DNA of 64,000 nucleotides from Christensenella sp034926635. Lineage in GTDB: Bacteria > Bacillota > Clostridia > Christensenellales > Christensenellaceae. Under the pieces are notes generated by a model. That model worked only from the letters and a program-made list of their open reading frames with translations, had not been told where the DNA came from and searched no databases. The stretch spans positions 200,653-264,652 of the forward strand of contig JAYFQX010000010.1 in the NCBI GenBank assembly GCA_034926635.1. Direction: 5' to 3'. Positions 18,101 through 25,878 of this stretch are shown here, one piece after another. The position numbers and the translations under genes were made by a program. Every line of letters starts with the position of its first letter. Position 1 is the first letter of the stretch.

Positions 18101-18586
18101 ATGAACATATTGCTTGTGTGTACGGGAAATACTTGCAGAAGTCCAATTGCCGAAGTGGTTCTGGACGATGCGGTGGATCGAAGTAGCATCCTTCACGGGG
18201 ATGTAAAGGTAAAATCGGCAGGGACTTTTGCTTGCGAAGGCGCAGAGCCTACGGAAGAAGCAGTTCGGGTACTGGAAGAAATGGGGCTGGATCTTGAAGG
18301 GCATAAGGCGGCACCGTTTACGTCGGAACTTGCGGACTGGGCTGATTTGATCCTCGCGATGGGCAAGGAGCAGATGGAACATATTGAAGTAATGGCACCC
18401 GAGGATACCGAAAAAGTGCATACTCTTCTGGGATATGCGCAAGGTGTCGACGGCGAACCGATTAACAGCGAATATGATATTGTGGATCCTTTTGATGAAG
18501 GCATGGAAGAATATCGTCAGTGCGCCGAGCAGATTAGCGGCGCGGTAGCTTCTTTGGTGAAAAGGCTGGAGAAGGAACAGGAATAG
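18101..18586 (+). CDS. ywlE: Protein-arginine phosphatase, YwlE type
   Basis: 161 residues of the low-molecular-weight phosphatase fold. The P loop is C7-T-G-N-T11-C-R13-S, and a late DPFDEG supplies the general-acid Asp. Thr at position 11 is the residue known in Bacillus YwlE to favour phosphoarginine over phosphotyrosine. That makes arginine-phosphatase activity, opposing McsB, likely by homology. The GGAGG site lies inside the end of sua5. In many Bacillota rpiB follows directly; here a 13.4-kb island separates them. Confidence 0.88.
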   Translation: MNILLVCTGNTCRSPIAEVVLDDAVDRSSILHGDVKVKSAGTFACEGAEPTEEAVRVLEEMGLDLEGHKAAPFTSELADWADLILAMGKEQMEHIEVMAPEDTEKVHTLLGYAQGVDGEPINSEYDIVDPFDEGMEEYRQCAEQISGAVASLVKRLEKEQE

Positions 18587-18691
18587 AAAAAAATATTGGA
18601 AAGAGGCGCTCTTTGCATTTGGGGGTGTAACTTAGGGATTTTCAGAAAACGAGAATTTTTGAGTGACGCCTTCAAATAGTGGAGCAAGAAT

Positions 18692-18737
18692 AACGACCAT
18701 ACAAGAGTGGAAACGCTCCTGCATGGTCGTTTTCTTT
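18692..18737 (+). terminator. Strong terminator near the left end of the island
   Basis: AACGACCAT (18692-18700) pairs with ATGGTCGTT (18723-18731), with an inner GAG/CTC helix, followed by TTCTTT. It would stop read-through from sua5-ywlE into the island. Confidence 0.75.
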
Positions 18738-18801
18738 ATGCCCAGAAATACACAAATACTGCCCGGCATCTTTGTCCACATTATGTTCTGAATTGACTTG
18801 C

Positions 18802-18835
18802 TATATCCCGTCATAAGAGCGAATATGTACCTACC
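18802..18835 (+). repeat. Leader repeat, copy 1
   Basis: A 34-nt segment whose 20-nt core AAGAGCGAATATGTACCTACC-like word differs by one base from the copy at 19822-19855. Both copies begin TATATCC and sit some 35-40 nt before a ribosome site of an island gene, so a shared promoter or regulatory element is likely. Confidence 0.65.
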
Positions 18836-18857
18836 AAAATTAAAGGAGGTACACATC

Positions 18858-19574
18858 ATGACAATGAAATTTGAGAACATCGACCGCAAGGCACTGGTTA
18901 AGGCCCTTGCCGAAAATACCGAGGCTAAGGCCACCTACAAGGGAGCACCCACCTTCGCCTACGAAATCAGCTACTTCACCGTCAGCAGAGACGTCAGCCT
19001 TTCCTGCAACGACATGGCTGACAACGAGGAAATCGACAAGGTGCTGGCGGCACTGGCCCAGCGTGGCTTCTGCTGCGCTGGCACGGAGTACGACCAGCCG
19101 CAGCCGGAAATCGAGGACGAGGAGCCGCAGGAGGATTGCCCTTCGGCATACGCACAAGCTGATGCAATCGGCCTGACGGTTAGCATTCCGCTGGATATGG
19201 TCGCAGCCGGAAACCTGACAAACCTGCTGGAAGCCAAAGGAAGCCTCATCAAAAAGGCCCTCGGCGTGGACAACCTTCCGATAGAAATCACCGAGGACAC
19301 CATTGCATTCCCTTGGTTTTCAACCATGCCGGAGCTTGACGAGGTCAACGCCTACACGCAGCTGATTGCCGCCCTCTGCAAGATGAGCAAGGCCCAGAAG
19401 CGTATCAGCGCAAAGGCTACCGACCCGGAGAACGAGAAATACGCCTTCCGATGCTTCCTGCTTCGGCTCGGCTTCATCGGTGATGAGTACAAGACTTCTC
19501 GCAAAATCCTTCTCCGCAGGCTCTCCGGCAACAGCGCATGGAAAGGAGGCACAGGTCATGCGATTACCGAGTAA
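18858..19574 (+). CDS. Island accessory protein of the 'virulence-related' type
   Basis: 238 residues, starting MTMKFENIDRKALVKAL, with GAPTFAYEISYFTVSRD and an acidic stretch (EIEDEEPQED) near residue 82-91. Proteins like this are found beside DUF4314 genes in mobile islands of gut Clostridia and are often labelled virulence-related; I know no demonstrated function. AAAGGAGG precedes ATG 18858. The end overlaps the next gene by 17 nt. No signal peptide or membrane segment is visible. Base composition is GC-rich compared with host genes. Confidence 0.7.
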   Translation: MTMKFENIDRKALVKALAENTEAKATYKGAPTFAYEISYFTVSRDVSLSCNDMADNEEIDKVLAALAQRGFCCAGTEYDQPQPEIEDEEPQEDCPSAYAQADAIGLTVSIPLDMVAAGNLTNLLEAKGSLIKKALGVDNLPIEITEDTIAFPWFSTMPELDEVNAYTQLIAALCKMSKAQKRISAKATDPENEKYAFRCFLLRLGFIGDEYKTSRKILLRRLSGNSAWKGGTGHAITE

Positions 19575-19776
19575 GGCGCAGATTGACTGCCTCCGCCAGC
19601 AGTTTCCTCACGGATGCCGTGTGGAGCTACTCCGCATGGAGGACGCCGACGCACCACCCATTGGCACACAGGGCACAGTCATCGGCGTTGATGACATCGG
19701 CAGCATTCTGGTGGATTGGGACAACGGCAGCAGCCTCAATGTTGCCTACGGCGTAGACCTTTGCAGGAAGCTGTAA
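19558..19776 (+). CDS. DUF4314 domain protein
   Basis: 72 residues. PHGCRVELLRMEDADAPP, GTQGTVIGVDDIGSILVDWDNGSSLNV and GVD form a small beta-barrel-like pattern seen in DUF4314 (KOW-like GTQGTV core). GGAAAGGAGG precedes ATG 19558. It overlaps the upstream gene by 17 nt, so the pair is coupled. Function is unknown; the family is common on integrative elements. Confidence 0.75.
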   Translation: MRLPSKAQIDCLRQQFPHGCRVELLRMEDADAPPIGTQGTVIGVDDIGSILVDWDNGSSLNVAYGVDLCRKL

Positions 19777-19821
19777 TATACACAGTTTATGCCAGAAATG
19801 ATTGTGTAATAACCGTATTGA

Positions 19822-19855
19822 TATATCCGCCCAAAAGAGTGAATATGTACCTACC
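19822..19855 (+). repeat. Leader repeat, copy 2
   Basis: Second copy of the element at 18802-18835: TATATCC, then AAGAGT, GAATATG and TACCTACC, upstream of the gene at 19891. Confidence 0.65.
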
Positions 19856-19890
19856 GCAAGGGAAAACACACGATTATGGAGGATTTTATC

Positions 19891-20241
19891 ATGATGAACA
19901 TTGAGAGATTTGAGCAGGTATTGGCGCAGGGCAAGAAAGACGAAACCATCAATTCCACGCTGCTGTGGGCCTACCGGGACAGCAAGGAGGCTGGGAACGA
20001 CCGCATCAACTTTGGCGAGGTCATTTGGGATTACGACATCGAGCCGATTCTGGAGGGCCTGAAGGCCGAGGGTATTACCGAATTCACCATCAGCAGCACT
20101 TTTAGCAGCCTGATTGAAACGCTGGCCGCTTTCGACAAGCTGGGCTGCCGCATGGCTGGCCTGGCGCAGGTCAAGACACGGTACACCGACTGGCAGACTG
20201 GCGAACACGCCCTCATCCCGGCCATCCGAATGAGCCTGTAA
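19891..20241 (+). CDS. Hypothetical island protein
   Basis: 116 residues, mostly alpha/beta with no membrane segment: an N-terminal helix (NIERFEQVLAQGKKDET), LLWAYRDSKEAGNDRINF and EGITEFTISSTFSSLIETLAAF. I do not recognise a function. Similar short proteins occur with the DUF4314 gene on islands. ATG 19891 is chosen because GGAGG lies 9 nt upstream; ATG 19876 overlaps that site. Its leader shares the repeat of the first island gene, suggesting common control. Confidence 0.65.
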   Translation: MMNIERFEQVLAQGKKDETINSTLLWAYRDSKEAGNDRINFGEVIWDYDIEPILEGLKAEGITEFTISSTFSSLIETLAAFDKLGCRMAGLAQVKTRYTDWQTGEHALIPAIRMSL

Positions 20242-20262
20242 TATATTGAAAACCAGCAAAAT

Positions 20263-20303
20263 AGCTGCCGAGACATGCGCTGATGTGGCATGCCTCGGCA
20301 GCT
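20263..20303. terminator. Bidirectional hairpin between convergent genes
   Basis: AGCTGCCGAG (20263-20272) and CTCGGCAGCT (20294-20303) pair perfectly, with an inner GCATGC element. It separates the + strand accessory gene from the - strand HEPN gene. Confidence 0.75.
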
Positions 20304-20310
20304 GTTTCGC

Positions 20311-21111
20311 TTATTTTAACTTTTTTAGGGGCATGCACAAAACTTCATAGGCGTATCGATACACCGTATTTGAAGATTCATCAGGTGAAATGTCTCCATG
20401 TGCCAAGCAGCATCGAAGCATATATAAAATAGTAATTATTGCTTGACTTATTTTACCAGTATCTTTTACAAAGCTATATGTGCCGATGGTAATATGTCTC
20501 TCAATATCATTCCTATCGTCCCCGGTGGCCAAAATGCTGGTTGTACTATAAGGTGTTAGTTTTTCATAGCATGTTTGACATTTTCCTTGACGTTCGTCTG
20601 ATAAGCGCTGAAAGTCAGATTGTTGTACTAACTCATCAAGATTGTATTCATCCTGCTCATAACGCAATATTTCTGCTCCTGCACGAGTTTCGGTCACGAC
20701 TGTTGTAATTTTCCCGTGAGCGCGTTTGCATTCATATTTTATATTCCGAAACTCAAAGTGTTCATTTGCGTTGCTATTTTTTATCGCAACTTCTGAGAAT
20801 GATACCGTCTGCCGCACGCCAATATATTCCTGTGTTGTAATTGCAGCACGCAGCAAGGCGGAGTGTAGTGCTGCGAGGTTCTCTCGGAAAGCACTGCCCT
20901 CATCTGTATCTGTGGTCAACAAATTTTCAATGTAAGTTTTGAAACGATTTGTTTTTCCACCGATATATTCGATGCACTCCTTATCTGTTTTTCCTTCTAC
21001 CTCGCCACTAAAGTTATACCATGCGTTAAAAGCAATCCACGCCTTCATGAAAGCAGAGAAGTAATCTATTTTGATGTCTATGGCATCAATCCAGTCTTTA
21101 TATCCGGGCAT
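20311..21111 (-). CDS. HEPN-motif protein in a restriction-modification operon
   Basis: 266 residues. The N-terminus has an aromatic helix FSAFMKAWIAFNAWYNF, and the last 40 residues contain R233-C-C-L-A-H238 inside a hydrophobic helix. That is the R-X4-H signature of HEPN domains, which often act as RNases in toxin-antitoxin, abortive-infection and CRISPR systems. A CQTCYEK cysteine pair lies mid-protein. It starts 11 nt downstream of hsdS on the same strand, so it is the fourth gene of the XRE-nuclease/MTase-hsdS operon. RNase activity and a defence role are inference from motif and context; it could instead be a structural HEPN. Confidence 0.6.
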   Translation of the reverse strand: MPGYKDWIDAIDIKIDYFSAFMKAWIAFNAWYNFSGEVEGKTDKECIEYIGGKTNRFKTYIENLLTTDTDEGSAFRENLAALHSALLRAAITTQEYIGVRQTVSFSEVAIKNSNANEHFEFRNIKYECKRAHGKITTVVTETRAGAEILRYEQDEYNLDELVQQSDFQRLSDERQGKCQTCYEKLTPYSTTSILATGDDRNDIERHITIGTYSFVKDTGKISQAIITILYMLRCCLAHGDISPDESSNTVYRYAYEVLCMPLKKLK

Positions 21112-21122
21112 ATCGGCTCACC

Positions 21123-22586
21123 TCACTTTGCATGAATGACATCATCATTCATAATGCGAAGAGCCTCTTGCTCTAGTTTATATGCTTCATATCGCTTGGC
21201 ATTGGCGGTTAGTGCAAGGTCGTTGATGTGCTTTTGAACTTCGTGATTTTTTAACAGCGGAATTGGAATCTGGCTGACATGTTTGTCATCAATCTCATCG
21301 ACCACAGAACCATAGGTATATCTTGTTATAAGATGATAGCCATAATCAGAGGCTAAGAAAACATTGATATATCCAGCGAGCTCGGTGTTCGCTGGAACCA
21401 CACGGATAATATGCTGATTGGCAGTCCAGTTTTCCCAATGCTTTCCAACAAGCGTTACTTTTCCGATTGTTCCGCTACAGGTTATCATTGTCATATTTTC
21501 GTGCAATTCTAACTGCTTGGTAATACGGTCAGCATGATGAACAAGTGACAAATATTTTTTGTTGGAAGGGTCTAATTCCCATAATTGTTTTCCACCAATG
21601 AAAACACGACCATGTCCTTCATCCACATATACACGCTTAAAGCGCCCCGGCAAAATGATGTCCCTGCTAATCCGAGCATCACCAACTGTCGTAACCTCCT
21701 CAGCATGTAATTGCAGGTGCTTTGTGATTGCATCCACAATCGGCACATGGTAGGAGGCATCCAAGCGCAGGCTCATATTGCTCAGCTTAACACTGAATGT
21801 GTCTACTGGGGCGGTACTTTTCTGCATTTCGGAAATCGGCGGTAATTGCAGTTCCTCTACCAACAGTCGAGTTGCTTCATCGATTAGTTCATTTGATTCA
21901 TCTCGAAGCGCGTAGGATTGAACAATCAAGTCGCTAATTTTCTGCTTTAACGAAGCGGGTGCATCCGGGATTGGTACTGAATCCAAATGGTCTGCTTCGA
22001 TATGTGTAATAACCGCTCCATAACTATTGGTCAATAAAATTCTGTTGCCAACCTGACTTTTCAAATAGGCATATACATACCCGGCGTCCTTGCTATCGTT
22101 GCAGCTAATGCGCAACAAATCATGACTGAAAATCAAATTATCCAAAGTATTCGAAACGTAAGATACTTTTCCGATTGTTCCAGAGCAAGTCATCAATATC
22201 TGTCCGTGATGGACTCTTAATGCATCAATATTTGTCTTGGTTCGCTTTGAGATATACCCATCCGGTGTCGGCTTAATATCAAGAATGGTTGATGGCTGAT
22301 AGATAGGGTATTCAGACTTTTCCACCCAAATTCGCTTAAATCTACCACATGTGTAAGAATTGGATATACCATTTTCTCCACACAGCATTTTAGGATTGTA
22401 TTTACCATGTGTAATAAGATGGCGAGCTTGCTTCGCCTCTACATCAAAAACACTTGCCTCCAATCGCTTGCCGCGAGCAATTACATCAGAGAGAGCCACT
22501 TCACACCATTTCAATGGGCTCTCGCTTATTTCAACTTCCGGCAATTCAGGTACTACATAGTTACGAGCAAGATTATCATTTACCAT
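21123..22586 (-). CDS. hsdS: Restriction-modification specificity subunit (HsdS-like)
   Basis: 487 residues made of two similar halves. GRFKR at 81-85 and 315-319, and CSGTIGKV at 134-141 and 370-377, mark two target-recognition domains. Each is followed by a long helix (about 213-248 and 448-485) that would space the two half-sites. Two different TRDs predict a bipartite recognition sequence. GTG/ATG choice: ATG at 22586 has AGGAGGG six nt upstream and overlaps the methylase stop by 7 nt. It gives both cutting and methylation their sequence specificity. Confidence 0.9.
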   Translation of the reverse strand: MVNDNLARNYVVPELPEVEISESPLKWCEVALSDVIARGKRLEASVFDVEAKQARHLITHGKYNPKMLCGENGISNSYTCGRFKRIWVEKSEYPIYQPSTILDIKPTPDGYISKRTKTNIDALRVHHGQILMTCSGTIGKVSYVSNTLDNLIFSHDLLRISCNDSKDAGYVYAYLKSQVGNRILLTNSYGAVITHIEADHLDSVPIPDAPASLKQKISDLIVQSYALRDESNELIDEATRLLVEELQLPPISEMQKSTAPVDTFSVKLSNMSLRLDASYHVPIVDAITKHLQLHAEEVTTVGDARISRDIILPGRFKRVYVDEGHGRVFIGGKQLWELDPSNKKYLSLVHHADRITKQLELHENMTMITCSGTIGKVTLVGKHWENWTANQHIIRVVPANTELAGYINVFLASDYGYHLITRYTYGSVVDEIDDKHVSQIPIPLLKNHEVQKHINDLALTANAKRYEAYKLEQEALRIMNDDVIHAK

Positions 22587-24601
22587 GCCAATCCCTCCTG
22601 CTTCTTCCATTCTGCGAAAATTGCAGGGACATCAGGTGTCTGGTCATCTTCAACTTTGTGCGTTTGCTGGTGAGATACAGTACGGCTGCCTTCGCCCGTC
22701 TCGCCGAGAACCAACACGCTGTTAGTGTCAGGAACAAGGATTTCATTTCCCTCGTCATCACGCTTGAACAAAGGATTACCACGCTTGTCATGGCCGACTT
22801 TTTCTACCATAGACATGAAGATGTTGTAATCAGCCATTTGCCCAGAAGATTCCTCTGATGCAATCTGCTCAGCGGTCTTTTTCTGCAAAATCAGGACAGA
22901 GGTCTGGGTACCATTTCGAGGCTGGAAAGTGTCTGCGTGCAGGTCAATGCTTGCAACAATTCTGTGATTTTTTATCAGCCATTCACGAATATAGCCAAGT
23001 CCCGGTGCCCCAAGAATGGAGTCCGGCAGAACAATACCCATTCTTCCGCCGGGAACAAGTAATTGGGTACAACGCTCGATGAACAGAATTTCCGGAGGAA
23101 CGGAAGATTGCAGTCTCGGAGTCATTGTCCATACGCCGGTTTTCTTGTCGTTTTCCCAGATATGAGCCAACTCAAACTGCTCCAAAATGTTCTTGTCCTT
23201 AATCGGAATTTTGCTGCCAAACGGCGGGTTTGTGACAATAACATCAAAATATCCAATGCTACTGAAATTGCGTATTTCCGCTTTCTTGACATGAAGCGCG
23301 TCTGCGAGGCGAGTTCTGAATTCATCAGCCCATTCGTGAGGCGGCAACAGCGAATTTGTTTGCAGAATGTTGCCGCTGCCATCGTTGTTCATAACCATAT
23401 TCATTTTAGTGGCCTTGACTAAGTCTGGGTTGATATCAAACCCATAATAGTTGGATGCAGCCATTTCAGAAATACGGTCTTGGAATGTACGAATTGTATT
23501 GCTATCCCAATTCTCACGCTTTATCCCCAGTGATGCGGAAAACTCTCTTTCGAGCTCACTAATTACATGAGTCATTGCAGTTACAAGAAAACCACCCGTA
23601 CCGCAAGAGGAATCGAGAACTTTCTCATCCATTCGAGGATTAATCATTTCGACAACCATTTTCATGACATTTCTTGGGGTGAAGAATTCTCCGCGGTCAC
23701 CTCGGAGGTTGGCACCAACAATTTCTTCATATGCCTTTCCCTTAATGTCAATGTTGGTGTTAAGCAGGCTATATCGCTGCAGCTCACTGACAATATATGC
23801 AAGGCTTCTGGGACTGAGCTTTATCTCATCATTTGCATCGAAAATCTTGCCGTGTCTCTTTTTAACACGCTCGAAAATCTTGCCGATTCTCTTTCGGACA
23901 GTAAGCTGGCCATCAGGATTTGAGCGTTCCTCGGAAGTGGTGTAGAACTCTAATGGCGCAGGGATATTGCGTTCATCCTCAATTTTACAGAAAATAACCT
24001 TGAGAAGTTCAAAGAAAGCAGGCTGTTTCTGCATGCCATCATTTACATAAATATGGTTATGACAAGTCTTAAACACAAACAGCAGATTGTCATCAGATGC
24101 ATTGCGAAGGCTTGTTCTGCTCGGCCTGTTTACATCATCCAGATTTCCATCGGCTGACGGAATGTCATTGTACTCCATGAATTGGATGTTTCCGTTGTCA
24201 TCAACATATTTACGGAATACATATTTCTGGATACTATTTGTCCACATGCCCCACTCGCAGTTGGGGCAAACAGACATATATGACTGAAGCTGTGCAATAC
24301 CATCTTTGGCATTGCGCGCATCAACGGTTTCTTTTTTACACTCGATAATGAGCTTAATCGTTCCTTGGGTCTGTTCAGATGCGTCTTTTTCCCAAATGAC
24401 AATATCTGCACGCGGCTTATTAGAGCCGACCTGCAACGTAAATTCAACAGAGATTTGGCTTGGCATATATTTGTGCTCATTCACCAAACGCTTTTCTATC
24501 GTCTGGCGGACATATTCTTCCGGTGTATCATTACGGAATTTACCGTCAATATAGTCGCATATTTTTCCATCTGGGATAACAATTACTTTTTGTGTACTCA
24601 T
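22580..24601 (-). CDS. Nuclease-methyltransferase fusion of a translocase-less R-M system
   Basis: 673 residues. Residues 25-150 look like an HsdR N-terminal PD-(D/E)xK nuclease: R64-A-D66 and E87-C-K89, with E36 upstream. After a helical linker, the adenine methylase has GEFFTPR (304-310), SAM loop S332-CGTGG and catalytic N458-PPF. The order nuclease-methylase with a separate S subunit and no helicase gene resembles BcgI-type (IIB) enzymes rather than classical type I. ATG 24601 follows GGAGG inside the XRE gene and overlaps its stop by 4 nt. Confidence 0.85.
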   Translation of the reverse strand: MSTQKVIVIPDGKICDYIDGKFRNDTPEEYVRQTIEKRLVNEHKYMPSQISVEFTLQVGSNKPRADIVIWEKDASEQTQGTIKLIIECKKETVDARNAKDGIAQLQSYMSVCPNCEWGMWTNSIQKYVFRKYVDDNGNIQFMEYNDIPSADGNLDDVNRPSRTSLRNASDDNLLFVFKTCHNHIYVNDGMQKQPAFFELLKVIFCKIEDERNIPAPLEFYTTSEERSNPDGQLTVRKRIGKIFERVKKRHGKIFDANDEIKLSPRSLAYIVSELQRYSLLNTNIDIKGKAYEEIVGANLRGDRGEFFTPRNVMKMVVEMINPRMDEKVLDSSCGTGGFLVTAMTHVISELEREFSASLGIKRENWDSNTIRTFQDRISEMAASNYYGFDINPDLVKATKMNMVMNNDGSGNILQTNSLLPPHEWADEFRTRLADALHVKKAEIRNFSSIGYFDVIVTNPPFGSKIPIKDKNILEQFELAHIWENDKKTGVWTMTPRLQSSVPPEILFIERCTQLLVPGGRMGIVLPDSILGAPGLGYIREWLIKNHRIVASIDLHADTFQPRNGTQTSVLILQKKTAEQIASEESSGQMADYNIFMSMVEKVGHDKRGNPLFKRDDEGNEILVPDTNSVLVLGETGEGSRTVSHQQTHKVEDDQTPDVPAIFAEWKKQEGLAW

Positions 24602-24942
24602 ATTGTTCCTCCATGTACTTTGTTCTTGGCCTTGCGTAAACTTTTTCGAATCGAACTGATTGCTTCCGGATTATCCGAAACCATCTGTGTGATATCGGCT
24701 GGTAGTTCACCACGCTCCTTTGCGGCCATGTTAAAGAAACGTTCTTTGGCTTGTTCGTCAGCATGAAGGATTTCCACTGCCCTAAACTGCAAATGAGGCG
24801 GAAATGGATTTGTTCTTCCTGAAACGATGTCATAAAAATAGGGCTTTTTGATACCAAGCTGAGTGTAAAAATCGGTTTGTGTCAACCCAGCTTCTTTAAT
24901 TAGTCGCTTCAAGTATTCACCGAATCGAGTGTCATCATCCAC
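24598..24942 (-). CDS. XRE-family regulator of the R-M operon
   Basis: 114 residues. FGEYLKRLIKEAG, LTQTDFYTQLGIKKPYFYDIVSG is a helix-turn-helix of the XRE/Cro type; the rest is helical with a basic tail. A consensus GGAGGTGA (24948-24955) positions GTG 24942 as the start; ATG 24948 is too close to it. It is first in the defence operon and sits directly beside a perfect palindrome overlapping its promoter. It probably acts as an autoregulating controller, like C proteins that delay nuclease expression in a new host. Promoter binding is inferred. Confidence 0.8.
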   Translation of the reverse strand: MDDDTRFGEYLKRLIKEAGLTQTDFYTQLGIKKPYFYDIVSGRTNPFPPHLQFRAVEILHADEQAKERFFNMAAKERGELPADITQMVSDNPEAISSIRKSLRKAKNKVHGGTI

Positions 24943-24958
24943 GCTCATCACCTCCATT

Positions 24959-25003
24959 TAGTATGTATGTATACATACTAACATACTTTAAGAAAAAACA
25001 CAA
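24959..25003 (-). promoter_or_regulatory. Promoter and palindromic operator of the defence operon
   Basis: On the - strand TTGTGT (25003-24998), a 17-bp spacer and TAGTAT (24980-24975) form a promoter. A perfect inverted repeat with 10-bp arms TAGTATGTAT and ATACATACTA around GT (24959-24980) overlaps the -10 box and abuts the ribosome site, as expected for autorepression. Confidence 0.75.
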
Positions 25004-25728
25004 TAGGGAACGCATAATTGGTGCAAAAAAGTCCTCCGGGGATTCGTCCTCGGAGAATATTTTTTGTGCTTTTTTCGGCTCTCTCTTCGAAATGGGCCAT
25101 TTTCTCTTGACGGTAGATTTGTAGGGACAAGTATGACAGTCACCCTTCGCAAAAAATGAATACAGCTTTGAGCCGCAACGGCCTCATCAGCCTTACGCCC
25201 GGAAAAGCAGAAATGAGATTTTTGAATTTTTCATCCAAAATTCTTACGAACACGGTCTTTGGCTACATAGCTGTCAAGAAGATGGCTGCTTCCTAAATAG
25301 CAAAAAGTTTTTCAGAAGTTTTCGGCCAAACGGCACTTACGCCTCCATTGGGAAGTGTAGATGAGATTATTTCAAAAAGTTTCGTCAAACCGAGCCGCTG
25401 ACCTCCAGTGGATGGTGAATGAGGAAAAAGCCAAAAGCATTGGCTCAATTCCGCTACTGACCTCCATTGGAAAGTGAGGACAGGAATTTTTGAAAAACAT
25501 CCGCTCAAATCTGCCGGAGTTCTCCAGTGGGAAAGTGTTGGAAGAAAATTCTCCGAAATTGGGAGTTTGCCGTTCTTTCAATACATAGCTGTCGGAGGGA
25601 AACAGGGAGTTGTTCTTTTCGGCTGGCTCAGGGAAGAAAAGAAATTTCCCAAATTCCCGGACAAAACCGCTGCAAACCACCAGTAGACGGTGAAGGGCCA
25701 AACATCCCTCAGATTGGAGGTGAGGAAA
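25004..25728. other. Long intergenic region between the R-M operon and primase
   Basis: About 725 bp. It holds the tandem array, the flanking 12-bp direct repeats and several A/T-rich tracts. A CCTCCGGGGATTCGTCCTCGGAG hairpin-like stretch lies at 25032-25054, followed by ATATTTTTTGTG, a possible terminator. ORFs in it only read across the repeats and lack ribosome sites. Confidence 0.5.
25342..25692. repeat. Imperfect ~60-bp tandem array upstream of the primase
   Basis: A word like CCTCCATTGGAAAGTG recurs at 25342, 25402, 25461, 25521 and, more diverged, at 25676. The first four are spaced 59-60 bp. The preceding bases (TCAA..CCG-CT-ACTGA) are also related, so the whole unit repeats, not just one motif. 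A 12-bp word TACATAGCTGTC occurs on both sides (25264-25275 and 25582-25593). The position just before a PrimPol/SF3 helicase suggests an iteron-type replication origin or regulator site. Function is inference. Confidence 0.6.
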
Positions 25729-25878
25729 TTGAGCACCAAAGCCAAGGCACACAGGCGGCCTGATGAAACGCCTGCCAAAAACAAACGAGAGGAGAAAAAA
25801 CATCATGAGCACTACAAGTTTCACAATGTACCACGCCGACTGCGTGGGCAACGCTGCAAACTGCCTGTATCCGCATAA
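25729..25878 (+). CDS. Possible small basic leader ORF before the primase
   Basis: 49 codons from TTG 25729, with a strong GGAGGTGAGG 8 nt upstream. The product (STKAKAHRRPDETPAKNKREEKKHHEH...) is very basic and low in hydrophobic residues. It overlaps the first 74 nt of the primase gene in another frame and could couple translation. It may equally be a fortuitous ORF; I recognise no family. Confidence 0.35.
   Translation: MSTKAKAHRRPDETPAKNKREEKKHHEHYKFHNVPRRLRGQRCKLPVSA

Noticed and set aside
18632..18934. 100-codon - strand ORF at the left end of the island
   Set aside because: Overlaps the strong terminator and the leader repeat, no convincing ribosome site, no family.
20311..24957. Classical type I R-M system
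   Set aside because: No HsdR translocase gene or motor domain is present in the island; the nuclease domain is fused to the methylase instead.
25342..25692. CRISPR array suggested by ~60-bp spacing
   Set aside because: Repeats are imperfect and the intervening parts are also related to each other; no cas gene nearby.
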